Made by a program: the position numbers and the translations under genes. The notes below the pieces were generated by a model that had not been told where the DNA came from, made no database searches, and saw only the letters and a list, made by a program, of their open reading frames with translations. From an uncultured Spongiibacteraceae bacterium (GTDB taxonomy: Bacteria > Pseudomonadota > Gammaproteobacteria > Pseudomonadales > CAMLJR01), in contig CAMLJR010000115.1 in assembly GCA_946480345.1 (NCBI GenBank), forward strand, positions 1 to 9,913: 9,913 nt of DNA. The letters are read 5' to 3'. Positions 1-6,489 of this stretch are shown piece by piece (positions within the stretch are counted from its first letter, which is position 1; each line of letters opens with the position of its first letter).

Positions 1-585
1 CGCCACAAGCAGCGCATGCAGCGCAAAAAGGAAGTGATCGATAAAAAGATCGCTGAAGCGAATGAAGATCGCGGCGTCGTTGTGCTAATTACCGGCAACG
101 GTAAAGGTAAAAGCAGTTCCGGTTTTGGCATGGTGATTCGCACACTCGGCCACGGTTACAAAGCAGCCGTCGTGCAATTCATCAAAGGCGCAATGGATTG
201 CGGCGAACATTTCTTTTTGCAGCAGCGCTGTCCCGAACTGGAATTTCATGTGATGGGCACCGGCTTCACATGGGAAACGCAGGATAAATCGCTCGATATC
301 GCCGCCGCGCAAACATTATGGCGCGAAGCAAAACGCCTGCTCGCCGACGATAGCGTGCAATTGCTGTTACTCGATGAAATGACCTACATGTTGAAATACG
401 GTTATCTCGACAGCGATGAAGTTATCAATGCAATCAAGCAGCGGCCGCCACATCAACACGTCGTCATTACCGGTCGTGGCGCATCGCCGGAATTGAAAGA
501 CCTCGCGGACACGTTGAGTGTGATCGATGATGTGAAACACGCATTTCGTGCCGGCGTAAAAGCCCAGAAAGGCGTCGAGTGGTGA
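1..585 (+). CDS. cobO: Corrinoid adenosyltransferase (CobO/BtuR/CobA type), 5' end probably outside window
   Basis: The enzyme transfers the 5'-deoxyadenosyl group of ATP to the reduced cobalt of cobyrinic acid a,c-diamide and of salvaged corrinoids, in the cytoplasm. Seen: a P-loop GNGKGKSSS just after the N-terminal helix (G27-S35 counted from the ATG at 16), VVQFIKG, GTGFTWETQ, a Walker-B-like LLLLDEMTYM near residues 116-125, VVITGRG, and a C-terminal HAFRAGVKAQKG, all in the order of E. coli BtuR. The ATG at 16 is usable, but the reading frame stays open to base 1, and the upstream residues RHKQR line up with the start of E. coli BtuR (RYQQR). I therefore infer that the true start lies a few codons before the window. 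The P-loop has Ser-Ser where E. coli has Thr-Thr, a conservative change. The gene overlaps bluB by 7 bp, which suggests translational coupling. Confidence 0.95.
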   Translation, partial: RHKQRMQRKKEVIDKKIAEANEDRGVVVLITGNGKGKSSSGFGMVIRTLGHGYKAAVVQFIKGAMDCGEHFFLQQRCPELEFHVMGTGFTWETQDKSLDIAAAQTLWREAKRLLADDSVQLLLLDEMTYMLKYGYLDSDEVINAIKQRPPHQHVVITGRGASPELKDLADTLSVIDDVKHAFRAGVKAQKGVEW

Positions 586-1229
586 GTTACCGCTTTGACA
601 TCGCGGAACGCATGGCCGTTTATCGCGTAATTGCCGCGCGCCGCGATATGCGCCATTTCAAATCCGACCCCATTGCGCCGATAGTCATGGCACGCCTGCT
701 CACGGCCGCGCATCAGGCACCGTCGGTCGGATTGATGCAGCCGTGGCGTTTTATTCGCATCACCGATAATTCGCTACGTCATCAAATTCATACGCTCGTC
801 GATAACGAACGTCGTGCGACCGCACGTGCACTCGATCAGCGCGAAGATGAATTTCTGCAACTCAAAGTCGAAGGCATTCGCGAATGCGCGGAGCTTATCG
901 TCGTCGCATTAATGGATCAGCGCGAACCACATATCTTCGGTCGGCGTACATTGCCGCATATGGATATCGCATCGGTGGCATGCGCGATTCAGAACCTATG
1001 GCTCGCCGCACGCGCCGAGAATCTCGGTATGGGCTGGGTATCGCTATTCGATCCGACTGTGCTCGGCGAATTATTGAAAATACCGAGCGATGCCGAACCC
1101 ATCGCGATTTTGTGTCTCGGCCATGTCGACGAGTTTTATCCAGCACCGATGCTGCAGATGGAACAGTGGCGCGAACCCGATGCATTGGCGCAGTGTGTGA
1201 TGGAGAATAATTGGGTATCGGATTCGTAA
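579..1229 (+). CDS. bluB: 5,6-dimethylbenzimidazole synthase BluB
   Basis: BluB is a flavin-destroying enzyme of the nitroreductase fold. It uses O2 to cleave FMNH2 and release 5,6-dimethylbenzimidazole, the lower ligand of B12. Seen: RRDMRHF (residues 21-27, including the Asp that corresponds to the essential Asp of the Sinorhizobium enzyme), HQAPSVGLMQPWRF near 45-58, FGRRTLPHMD near 120-129, NLWLAARAENLGMGWVSLF near 139-157 (with the Ser of the GWVS motif), and CLGHVDEFY. The length, 216 aa, is normal for the family. The start is a GTG at 579, inside the end of cobO and about 7 nt after AAAGG (567-571). A GTG at 582 is an alternative. The ATG at 612 would cut off the conserved segment before AVYR and is less likely. 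Coupling to cobO places adenosylation and lower-ligand synthesis in one transcript. Confidence 0.95.
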   Translation: MVSYRFDIAERMAVYRVIAARRDMRHFKSDPIAPIVMARLLTAAHQAPSVGLMQPWRFIRITDNSLRHQIHTLVDNERRATARALDQREDEFLQLKVEGIRECAELIVVALMDQREPHIFGRRTLPHMDIASVACAIQNLWLAARAENLGMGWVSLFDPTVLGELLKIPSDAEPIAILCLGHVDEFYPAPMLQMEQWREPDALAQCVMENNWVSDS

Positions 1230-1313
1230 CCCAGAATCCACAATCGCTTCGGATTTACGTGTCAAAGGTATCTGCTGACAGCGAGTGATTTCAGCTTGTC
1301 GTCGTTTTTGTCG

Positions 1314-2372
1314 CTACTTTGCGCAGTTCAAGGCCGCAACTAAACGTCGCCAGTCGTCCCGTTTTTCCGGATCAACCAAACCCAATCGCAGCAACGCAAT
1401 ATCATGATCGAGCACAATATTTCGCACGAGAATCGCGGCTCTTCCTAATTCTTCCGCTATTTCAATTGCTCGCCAAGTTGGCAGAAAAAAGCTATTGAAT
1501 AACACGCCGGTCATCATCAGTGCGGGTTCGCCGGCAAACCGCTCACGCAATAACGACGCATTGGCTTTACTCATCGAGAATAATTCACCGCGCATTTTCT
1601 GCTGCCATTCATGATCACGATACGCGTGCTCGGCGATTTGTATTGCTGTCGACGATAATGGCCACGGCCCGATTGCAACTCGCAATGGCGCAGCCATCGC
1701 TTCGTGACAAAATGCGAAACCGCAGCGCACGCCCGGCAAGCCAAAAAACTTTCCGAATGAGCGCAGCACGATCAATGCCTCGCGGTTCGTATATTTGGCT
1801 ACGCTATGTTGCGGTGTGGCATCGATAAAACTTTCGTCGACGATTATCCAGCCATCGCGGGCGGCAATTATTTCGCGCCACTGCAAAATTCGTGTTGGCT
1901 CGATTACGAGCGCGAGTGGGTTGTGCGGGGTGATAATCACCAGCACATCAATCGCTTCGCGCTGCAACAATTCGTCGATGCTGCGCGTGCGGCGTGGATC
2001 GTAATAGAAAATCCGGTGACCGCCCCATTGCCAGCGGAATGCATGCTCGGCATATCCGATCGACGGCACCGCAACGCGTGCCGCTTTCCTTGCGCAATGC
2101 CATCGCAACTGCGGCAACCATTGAATAAGCGTCTGCGAGCCTGCGGCAGCGACAGGATTTACTGGCGCACTGCAATAATTTTTAACGGTTGAATACAGCG
2201 TAGCGATATCGCTTGGCAATTGTCGAAACCCAACGGTGTCGATATTTTTGATCGGGTACTCGCGCGGGTTGATGCCGGTAGAAAGATCGAGCCAATCGCT
2301 CGGCGGAATACCGTAACGCTCGCTCGCCGCGCCCAGATCACCGCCGTGTGGCGGCGGCGTTAAATAATCCAC
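1314..2372 (-). CDS. cobD: L-threonine-O-3-phosphate decarboxylase (PLP enzyme; CobD of Salmonella, CobC of Pseudomonas)
   Basis: The enzyme decarboxylates L-threonine phosphate to (R)-1-amino-2-propanol phosphate, the linker that CbiB attaches to cobyric acid. Seen (numbered from a GTG at 2372): HGGDLGAASERYG (9-21), WLDLSTGINP (27-36), TPHNPLA (148-154), VDESFIDA (178-185), the Schiff-base lysine in RSFGKFFGLPGVR (K208), and LRLGL (328-332) with the C-terminal Arg typical of fold-type I aminotransferase-like enzymes. The open frame runs on upstream to 2618, but that extension is Arg-rich, lies inside cbiB and has no family similarity. I chose the GTG at 2372 because it leaves a normal short N-terminus, a length of 352 aa and a 13-bp overlap with the end of cbiB. 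The ribosome binding site (GGGA about 8 nt upstream) is weak, so coupling to cbiB is likely. It is the last gene of the operon. Confidence 0.92.
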   Translation of the reverse strand: MDYLTPPPHGGDLGAASERYGIPPSDWLDLSTGINPREYPIKNIDTVGFRQLPSDIATLYSTVKNYCSAPVNPVAAAGSQTLIQWLPQLRWHCARKAARVAVPSIGYAEHAFRWQWGGHRIFYYDPRRTRSIDELLQREAIDVLVIITPHNPLALVIEPTRILQWREIIAARDGWIIVDESFIDATPQHSVAKYTNREALIVLRSFGKFFGLPGVRCGFAFCHEAMAAPLRVAIGPWPLSSTAIQIAEHAYRDHEWQQKMRGELFSMSKANASLLRERFAGEPALMMTGVLFNSFFLPTWRAIEIAEELGRAAILVRNIVLDHDIALLRLGLVDPEKRDDWRRLVAALNCAK

Positions 2373-3292
2373 GCGACAATTCCCGCAGCGAGCGCGACTA
2401 AAACGAGGGCGATCAATACTGCATGATCGAGCAAACGCAGAGCGCGTTGGATATCGTGCGGTTGCGGCGGATGTTTGCAGCCGAGTGGTGGGCGCTGTTC
2501 GGTTTGACCGTGATAAATCGCGGCGCCGCCGAGCTGTAATTGCAACGCGCCCGCCCCCGCCGCCATCACCGGTCCGGCGTTCGGGCTGCTCCAGGCACGC
2601 GCCTGCGTGCGCCAGCAATGCAACGCCGTATGCGTTGCGCCAGCCAACGCGTAAGCCAGTGACGTCAAACGCGCGGGAATGAAATTCAAACCATCATCAA
2701 CGCGCGCCGCGATACGACCGAATTCGTTGAAGCGATTCGTGCGATAACCCCACATCGCATCGAGCGTGTTGGCCGCTCGGTGTAGTACCACGCCGGGAAG
2801 GCCGGCAACTGCAAACCAGAACAATGTGGCAATTACCGCATCGCTGCCGTTTTCGAGAATCGATTCAACGGCGGCGCCACTGATTTCACTGCTGTCGAGT
2901 TGTGCGGTATCGCGTGTGACAATTCGACTTAACGCTCTGCGCGCCTGCGGTAAATCTTCCGCGCCGAGCGATATCGAAATCGCGCGCGCATGTTCGGCCA
3001 GACTTTGACGACCGAGCGCGAAATAAATCACGAGCGCCTGCAACACAACCGATAACCATAACGGACAATTTTTTGCGATCGCTTGCAATGCAATCGCGGC
3101 AAACAGCAACGGCAGTATTAATGCACACCAGGCCAGAGCGCCGCGCACGATACGGTGCGAGTTTTTATTCAGATGCCTCTCGATGCTGTTCGCCAACGCG
3201 CCGAAACCGACGATTGGATGCCAGCGACGCGGCTCGCCCCACCACGCGTCGATTACCAGCGCGAGTATCAGAGCGAGCGCACTCGTCATCAT
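2360..3292 (-). CDS. cbiB: Adenosylcobinamide-phosphate synthase CbiB (called CobD in Pseudomonas nomenclature)
   Basis: This integral inner-membrane protein joins adenosylcobyric acid to aminopropanol phosphate, giving adenosylcobinamide phosphate. Seen: an N-terminal hydrophobic helix followed by GEPRRWHP (19-26), further hydrophobic segments near residues 50-70, 78-92, 150-168 and at the C-terminus, the family block VTRDTAQL followed by ESILENGSDAV, then NTLDAMWGYR, FGRIAARVDDGLNFIPARLT and SPNAGPVMAAGAGALQLQLGG. The length, 310 aa, fits the family. Starts are possible at 3307 (no visible ribosome binding site), 3292 and 3289. I chose 3292 because its ATG overlaps the TGA of the btuF-like gene as ATGA, the usual coupled arrangement. 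The 3' end overlaps cobD. The aminopropanol-phosphate maker is thus encoded directly next to its user. Confidence 0.94.
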   Translation of the reverse strand: MMTSALALILALVIDAWWGEPRRWHPIVGFGALANSIERHLNKNSHRIVRGALAWCALILPLLFAAIALQAIAKNCPLWLSVVLQALVIYFALGRQSLAEHARAISISLGAEDLPQARRALSRIVTRDTAQLDSSEISGAAVESILENGSDAVIATLFWFAVAGLPGVVLHRAANTLDAMWGYRTNRFNEFGRIAARVDDGLNFIPARLTSLAYALAGATHTALHCWRTQARAWSSPNAGPVMAAGAGALQLQLGGAAIYHGQTEQRPPLGCKHPPQPHDIQRALRLLDHAVLIALVLVALAAGIVAWII

Positions 3293-4098
3293 TGCGTGGC
3301 CGACCATCGCAGAATAATTCTTTGTAGCTCGGCCAGACCATCGCTCAGCGCAGCCGGACCGGGCTGCAAAATCAACGGCGATTTCACTTCATACACATGC
3401 TGGTTAACGACGGCAGGTACGCCGCCCCAACCGTCGCGCGCCAACACCTTTTCGGGTTTAAATTTTCGGCCGCACCAGCTGCCGATAACGATATCGGGCA
3501 TGCGCTCAACGACATGCAACGGATCGGCGATGATGCGTTGTTTCGCGCCCGGCTCGCGCGCGAGCTCCGGAAAAATATCGTCACCGCCGGCGATGCCAAC
3601 CAACTCGGAAACCCAGCCGATGCCGCTGATCAACGGGTCGTACCATTCCTCGAAAAAAACACGCGGCCGGCGCGGTAATTTCGCAGCCGCTTCCTGCGCT
3701 ACCGAAATGTTCTGCTGCAACTCGGCAATCAATCGCGTGGCTTTTTGTTCGGCGCCGATCAAACCGCCGAGCTGCGCTATCATCGATAAAATTTGCGCGA
3801 CGCTGCGCTGATTGAAGACGTATACCGGCACGCCATGACGAATCAGCGCCGCCGCTATATCGGCCTGCAAATCGGAAAAGCCGAGCACGAGATCGGGTTT
3901 CAACGCGAGAATCGCATCGATATTCGCCGATGTAAACGCCGATACTTTGGGTTTTTCCTTGCGCGCACGCGGCGGGCGCACGGTAAAACCGGAAATGCCG
4001 ACGATACGATCTTGCTCACCCAGCAAATATAAGGTTTCGGTGGTTTCTTCGGTTAAACAGACAATGCGTTCGGGATACATCGTTAAGCATTCATCCAT
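3289..4098 (-). CDS. BtuF-like cobalamin-binding protein without signal peptide
   Basis: The protein belongs to the BtuF/periplasmic-binding superfamily of helical-backbone corrinoid and metal-chelate binders. Seen: YPERIVCLTEETTETLY near the N-terminus, VGISGFTVRPP (33-43), KPKVSAFTSANIDAILALKPDLV (49-71), FNQRSV (95-100), VFFEEWYDP (147-155), then GGDDIFPELA (171-180) and PDIVIGSWCGRK (201-212). This order matches cobalamin-binding proteins often found in proteobacterial B12 operons. The first residues (MDECLTMYPERI) contain neither a hydrophobic signal segment nor a lipobox, so the product looks cytosolic, unlike E. coli BtuF. An alternative ATG at 4080 begins MYPERIVC and has GGATGA upstream; it would also give no signal peptide. 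The gene starts 14 bp after cobB and is coupled to cbiB. No btuC or btuD is present in the window. The exact role is unknown; corrinoid handling inside the cell is an inference. Confidence 0.85.
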   Translation of the reverse strand: MDECLTMYPERIVCLTEETTETLYLLGEQDRIVGISGFTVRPPRARKEKPKVSAFTSANIDAILALKPDLVLGFSDLQADIAAALIRHGVPVYVFNQRSVAQILSMIAQLGGLIGAEQKATRLIAELQQNISVAQEAAAKLPRRPRVFFEEWYDPLISGIGWVSELVGIAGGDDIFPELAREPGAKQRIIADPLHVVERMPDIVIGSWCGRKFKPEKVLARDGWGGVPAVVNQHVYEVKSPLILQPGPAALSDGLAELQRIILRWSATQ

Positions 4099-4112
4099 GC
4101 ATGAAATAAAAA

Positions 4113-5414
4113 TTATTTAGGGTTGAGCCAGCGCGCGATCAAGCGCGGATTCGACGGAAAATACCAATGCAGGTATGACGCAATCACCGAACCAATGTGA
4201 TACACGGCTTCGCCATTACCATCGCTTTGTGTACGGGCGGTTGCCGATGGTTCGATATCGGCTTGCAGCGTTGAATAATGAAACGTGTGACCGCGAATTG
4301 TTTCACCATCCAATTCATATTGTTGCGATCCGATCGCGGCGAGTTTTTTCTGCATTGTCGTGGTGGCGGGAATGACATCGAGCATTTCATGTTCATCGCT
4401 GTCGAGATCGATCAGTGTCGATGTCAAATACAACATGCCCCCGCATTCGGCGAGTAAAGGCAAATCCGCATCGACATGATCGCGCAGAGCATCGATCATC
4501 GAGACATTCGCTGCCAGTTGCGCAGCGTATAACTCGGGATAACCGCCGGGTAGATACACTGCGTCAGCTTCCGGCAATGTTTCGTCGTGCAACGGCGAGA
4601 ACACTTTCAGATGCGCGCCCATCCGTTGCAGCCATTCGAGATTCGCCTGATACAAAAAACAAAACGCCGCGTCGCACGCCACCGCAATCGTCACGCCTTC
4701 GAGCAGCGGTTCAACATCGATCTCTAGTTGCGGCGCTTCGAATAGCACTTCGTTGGGCAATTGCGCTAATGCGGTATCGGCAATGGCATCGGCGAGCCGA
4801 TCCAACCGCGCATCGAGATCGCCGATTTCATTTGCGATCTGCAACCCCAAATGGCGCTCGGGCAACGCAAAAGCTTCGTTGCGCGGCAATGCCGAGAACG
4901 AAATCGATGCCGACATTGACGATGGTATCGATGCGCGAAGTAATTCAGCGTGATAACTCGAACCGATGCGATTCGCGACGACAGCAGCAATTCGCAAATC
5001 CGCTTGATATGTCGCGAGTCCGTGCACGACGGCGCCGAATGTTTGCGCCATTGCCGAAGCATCGATCACCGCCAATATTGGCAGTTGAAATAATCGGGCG
5101 AGATCGGCGCTGCTCGGCTCGCCATCGTATAAACCCATCACGCCTTCAATGAGAATTAGATCGCTGCGATGCGCGGCGTCGAATAACAAATGGCGACAAT
5201 GCTCAACGCCCATGATCCACGGGTCGAGGTTGTAAACCGGCTGACCGCTCGCCTGCACCAGGATCGTCGGATCGATAAAATCGGGGCCGGTTTTAAAACA
5301 ACGCACACGCAAGCCTTTGCGTCGGTGATAGCGCGCCAACGCTGCCGTTACCGACGTTTTGCCGCTGCCCGATGAGGGCGCGGTGATCAGCAACGCAGGG
5401 CACGCTATCGACAT
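4113..5414 (-). CDS. cobB: Cobyrinic/hydrogenobyrinic acid a,c-diamide synthase (CobB/CbiA)
   Basis: The enzyme amidates the a and c carboxylates of the corrin ring using ATP and glutamine. Seen: an N-terminal synthetase domain with a P-loop APSSGSGKTS (12-21), KTGPDFIDPT (41-50), LDPWIMG (63-69) and IEGVMGLYDG (89-98), then ALPRNEAFALPERHLGL (175-191). A C-terminal class-I-like glutamine amidotransferase domain follows, with LPGGYPELY (288-296), the nucleophile Cys324 in LLAECGGMLYL, GHTFHYS (375-381) and the histidine in SYLHWYFPSNP (H416). The length, 433 aa, is normal. From one protein I cannot tell whether the substrate is cobalt-containing (CbiA route) or cobalt-free (CobB route). It is the second gene of the riboswitch operon, 26 bp after the BtuM-like gene, with a weak GAGA ribosome binding site. 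Confidence 0.95.
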   Translation of the reverse strand: MSIACPALLITAPSSGSGKTSVTAALARYHRRKGLRVRCFKTGPDFIDPTILVQASGQPVYNLDPWIMGVEHCRHLLFDAAHRSDLILIEGVMGLYDGEPSSADLARLFQLPILAVIDASAMAQTFGAVVHGLATYQADLRIAAVVANRIGSSYHAELLRASIPSSMSASISFSALPRNEAFALPERHLGLQIANEIGDLDARLDRLADAIADTALAQLPNEVLFEAPQLEIDVEPLLEGVTIAVACDAAFCFLYQANLEWLQRMGAHLKVFSPLHDETLPEADAVYLPGGYPELYAAQLAANVSMIDALRDHVDADLPLLAECGGMLYLTSTLIDLDSDEHEMLDVIPATTTMQKKLAAIGSQQYELDGETIRGHTFHYSTLQADIEPSATARTQSDGNGEAVYHIGSVIASYLHWYFPSNPRLIARWLNPK

Positions 5415-5440
5415 GGTTTTCTCACACCATTTTTAATGCG

Positions 5441-6007
5441 TCACGACATCGCAACGCGTAAACGTTGTGCCTGCACGACGGCGAAATGCACCAGCGCAGC
5501 CGCAACTAAATAAATCATCGGGCGCGATACGAATGCGCTATACCAAATTTGCGCATGCTCGATGTAGTGGCTCCAGCTCGGATCGACAGCCTTGCCGGAG
5601 AGCCAGTAAAAGCTAGCGTTCGAAATAACGTAAGCGGTTGAAGCAGCAACCCACCAATAGGCCACGGCGCACGCGAAGAAACGCCAATTGCGTTGCTGCA
5701 TTTTGGCCAGTATCTCGCCACCAAACCACAACGCCGCATAGGTCGGCAATAAAAACCAATAACCTGCGCTCAAGCAATAAGTGCTGCCACCCAATGCGAA
5801 AAAGGTGAAATCGATGGCGACCGTTTCCGCCACTAACGCCGCGAAAAAGGCGCGGCGCAAATAAAAACCACCGAGAAAAAACACGGCCCACGATGCATCG
5901 GGCAGATGCCATGCCGAGCCGATATGGAAATAGCGTGTCGCCAGCATCAATAACGCCAGCGGTAGAAAACGATAGAGAACGTCGGGGGAACGAAGTAATT
6001 GCAACAT
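5441..6007 (-). CDS. btuM: BtuM-like predicted vitamin B12 transporter (solitary ECF S-component type membrane protein)
   Basis: This 188-aa, very hydrophobic protein has about six membrane segments (roughly 11-27, 38-58, 62-74, 79-98, 107-130 and 156-180) and a short charged C-terminus. It is rich in aromatic residues. Its size, its place as first gene under a B12 riboswitch and a single Cys in GGSTYCLSAGYW (Cys78) fit BtuM, a family of lone S-component-like B12 transporters in beta- and gammaproteobacteria. In the Thiobacillus denitrificans member a cysteine near residue 80 ligates the cobalt and removes cyanide from cyanocobalamin. Other candidate pocket residues are His28 (RYFHIG), Asp66 (AIDF), Tyr83 and Arg162 (SRPMIY); the comparison is from memory. 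The ATG at 6007 follows TAAGGA (6015-6020) at 7 nt, a strong ribosome binding site. It could instead be an unrelated membrane protein, but the context argues against that. Confidence 0.72.
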   Translation of the reverse strand: MLQLLRSPDVLYRFLPLALLMLATRYFHIGSAWHLPDASWAVFFLGGFYLRRAFFAALVAETVAIDFTFFALGGSTYCLSAGYWFLLPTYAALWFGGEILAKMQQRNWRFFACAVAYWWVAASTAYVISNASFYWLSGKAVDPSWSHYIEHAQIWYSAFVSRPMIYLVAAALVHFAVVQAQRLRVAMS

Positions 6008-6014
6008 GACTGAG

Positions 6015-6020
6015 TCCTTA
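6015..6020 (-). promoter_or_regulatory. Shine-Dalgarno site of the btuM-like gene, with a possible anti-SD upstream
   Basis: On the minus strand TAAGGA lies 7 nt before the ATG at 6007 and sets the start. The six bases AGGACT (6018-6013) are the exact reverse complement of AGTCCT (6082-6077) in the leader, so this ribosome binding site could be hidden by pairing. The AGTCCT copy partly overlaps the 3' arm of the leader hairpin at 6070-6127. The two pairings would therefore compete. The sequence match is seen; the switching role is inference. Confidence 0.6.
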
Positions 6021-6069
6021 AAGCATACACACCCGTATGCGAAAATTTACGGTGGTAAATCGCGGAGCC

Positions 6070-6127
6070 GTTGCGGAGGACTGAGGCATAAATGAAAACA
6101 GATATGCAGGTGTTCGCCCTCCGCAAC
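6070..6127 (-). promoter_or_regulatory. Leader hairpin between riboswitch aptamer and btuM (candidate expression platform)
   Basis: On the minus strand GTTGCGGAGG (6127-6118) and CCTCCGCAAC (6079-6070) form a perfect 10-bp inverted repeat. Inside it, GCATA (6107-6103) pairs with TATGC (6090-6086) across a 12-nt loop, so the whole 58 nt can fold as one long hairpin. It is not followed by a U-run, so it is not an ordinary intrinsic terminator. Its position, 47 nt after the aptamer and about 50 nt before the ribosome binding site, suits an expression platform that works on translation or through Rho. A smaller stem, TTTGCG/CGCAAA (6165-6160 with 6144-6139), lies between it and the aptamer. Confidence 0.5.
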
Positions 6128-6173
6128 ACCATCGACAATTTGCGTTTCAATGTGATGACCGCAAACTGCATTA

Positions 6174-6417
6174 CGCGACAGGCCGGTCTCCGGGCTGGTG
6201 AGCGATTCATCGCGAATCTCGACTGACACCTTCCCATGCTTGCGCACAGTGGCTTTTCATCAATCGATACGAACCCGATTGGGCTCGTTACACACTTACC
6301 GTTGCGGGGGCAGCATCGGCATTGCACCATGATCGAACTGTTAGACTCGAACGTGGATAATGCGCACCGATTTCCCGTTTAATTCCGATTGCAGAGCAAT
6401 TCGGAACACCTGTTGCG
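6174..6417 (-). promoter_or_regulatory. Cobalamin riboswitch aptamer controlling the btuM-cobB-btuF-cbiB-cobD operon
   Basis: All hallmark parts of the B12 riboswitch appear in order on the minus strand. P1 is CGCAACAGG (6417-6409), pairing with CCTGTCGCG (6182-6174) with one A-C mismatch. P2 is TTCCGA-A-TTGC / GCAA-TCGGAA (6406 to 6383) with a 3-nt loop. Then come GGGAA and ATCGGTG, with ATCGG (6371-6367) pairing with CCGAT (6319-6315) around a variable insertion. GCTGCCCCCGCAACGGTAA follows near 6314-6296, then GCCACTG (6253-6247), GGGAAGG (6235-6229) and the B12 box AGCCCGGAGACCGGCC (6196-6181). It points towards the btuM-like gene, whose start is 167 nt further on. In the known family, adenosylcobalamin or a related corrinoid binds and lowers expression; repression here is an inference from that. 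Confidence 0.95.
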
Positions 6418-6424
6418 GCCCCGC

Positions 6425-6453
6425 ACTGTAGCCACGCACGCTCGGGCGGTCAA
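6425..6453 (-). promoter_or_regulatory. Sigma-70-type promoter of the riboswitch operon
   Basis: On the minus strand TTGACC (6453-6448, five of six consensus bases) and TACAGT (6430-6425, four of six) are separated by exactly 17 bp. Transcription would start about 7 nt downstream, near 6418. That coincides with the 5' side of P1 of the aptamer, so the whole riboswitch would sit at the very 5' end of the mRNA. This agreement is the main support; no other promoter this good is seen between 6418 and 6490 on this strand. Confidence 0.65.
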
Positions 6454-6489
6454 TAACCACGCATACGGTCGATCAAGGAACCACGATTA

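Noticed and set aside
1274..1309. Possible terminator after bluB: GCTGA/TCAGC stem followed by TTTTT.
   Set aside because: The stem is only 5 bp with a 12-nt loop and the T-run starts 9 nt after it, too weak to call.
2373..2618. Upstream extension of the cobD frame that would add 82 residues.
   Set aside because: It lies inside cbiB in another frame, is Arg-rich with low complexity and has no counterpart in the family.
4415..5152. A 245-codon plus-strand open frame opposite cobB, and a 218-codon one at 3155-3811 opposite cbiB and the btuF-like gene.
   Set aside because: Both are antisense to well-supported genes, rich in Arg, and show no recognisable domain.
6018..6089. A 23-codon minus-strand frame whose TAA overlaps the ribosome binding site of the btuM-like gene, resembling a leader peptide.
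   Set aside because: The nearest GGAGG is 28 nt upstream, too far to serve it, and the peptide has no informative codon pattern; it is probably chance.
6047..6247. A 66-codon minus-strand reading frame (GTG start) with a His-rich stretch near its end, between riboswitch and btuM.
   Set aside because: It begins inside the conserved aptamer core and runs through the B12 box and hairpin; its composition is explained by structured RNA and it has no ribosome binding site.
6370..6489. A possible plus-strand B12 riboswitch before cobQ (GGAACACC and CCCCGC look suggestive).
   Set aside because: No B12 box or GCCACTG core follows on the plus strand; these bases are the complement of P1/P2 of the minus-strand aptamer and its promoter.
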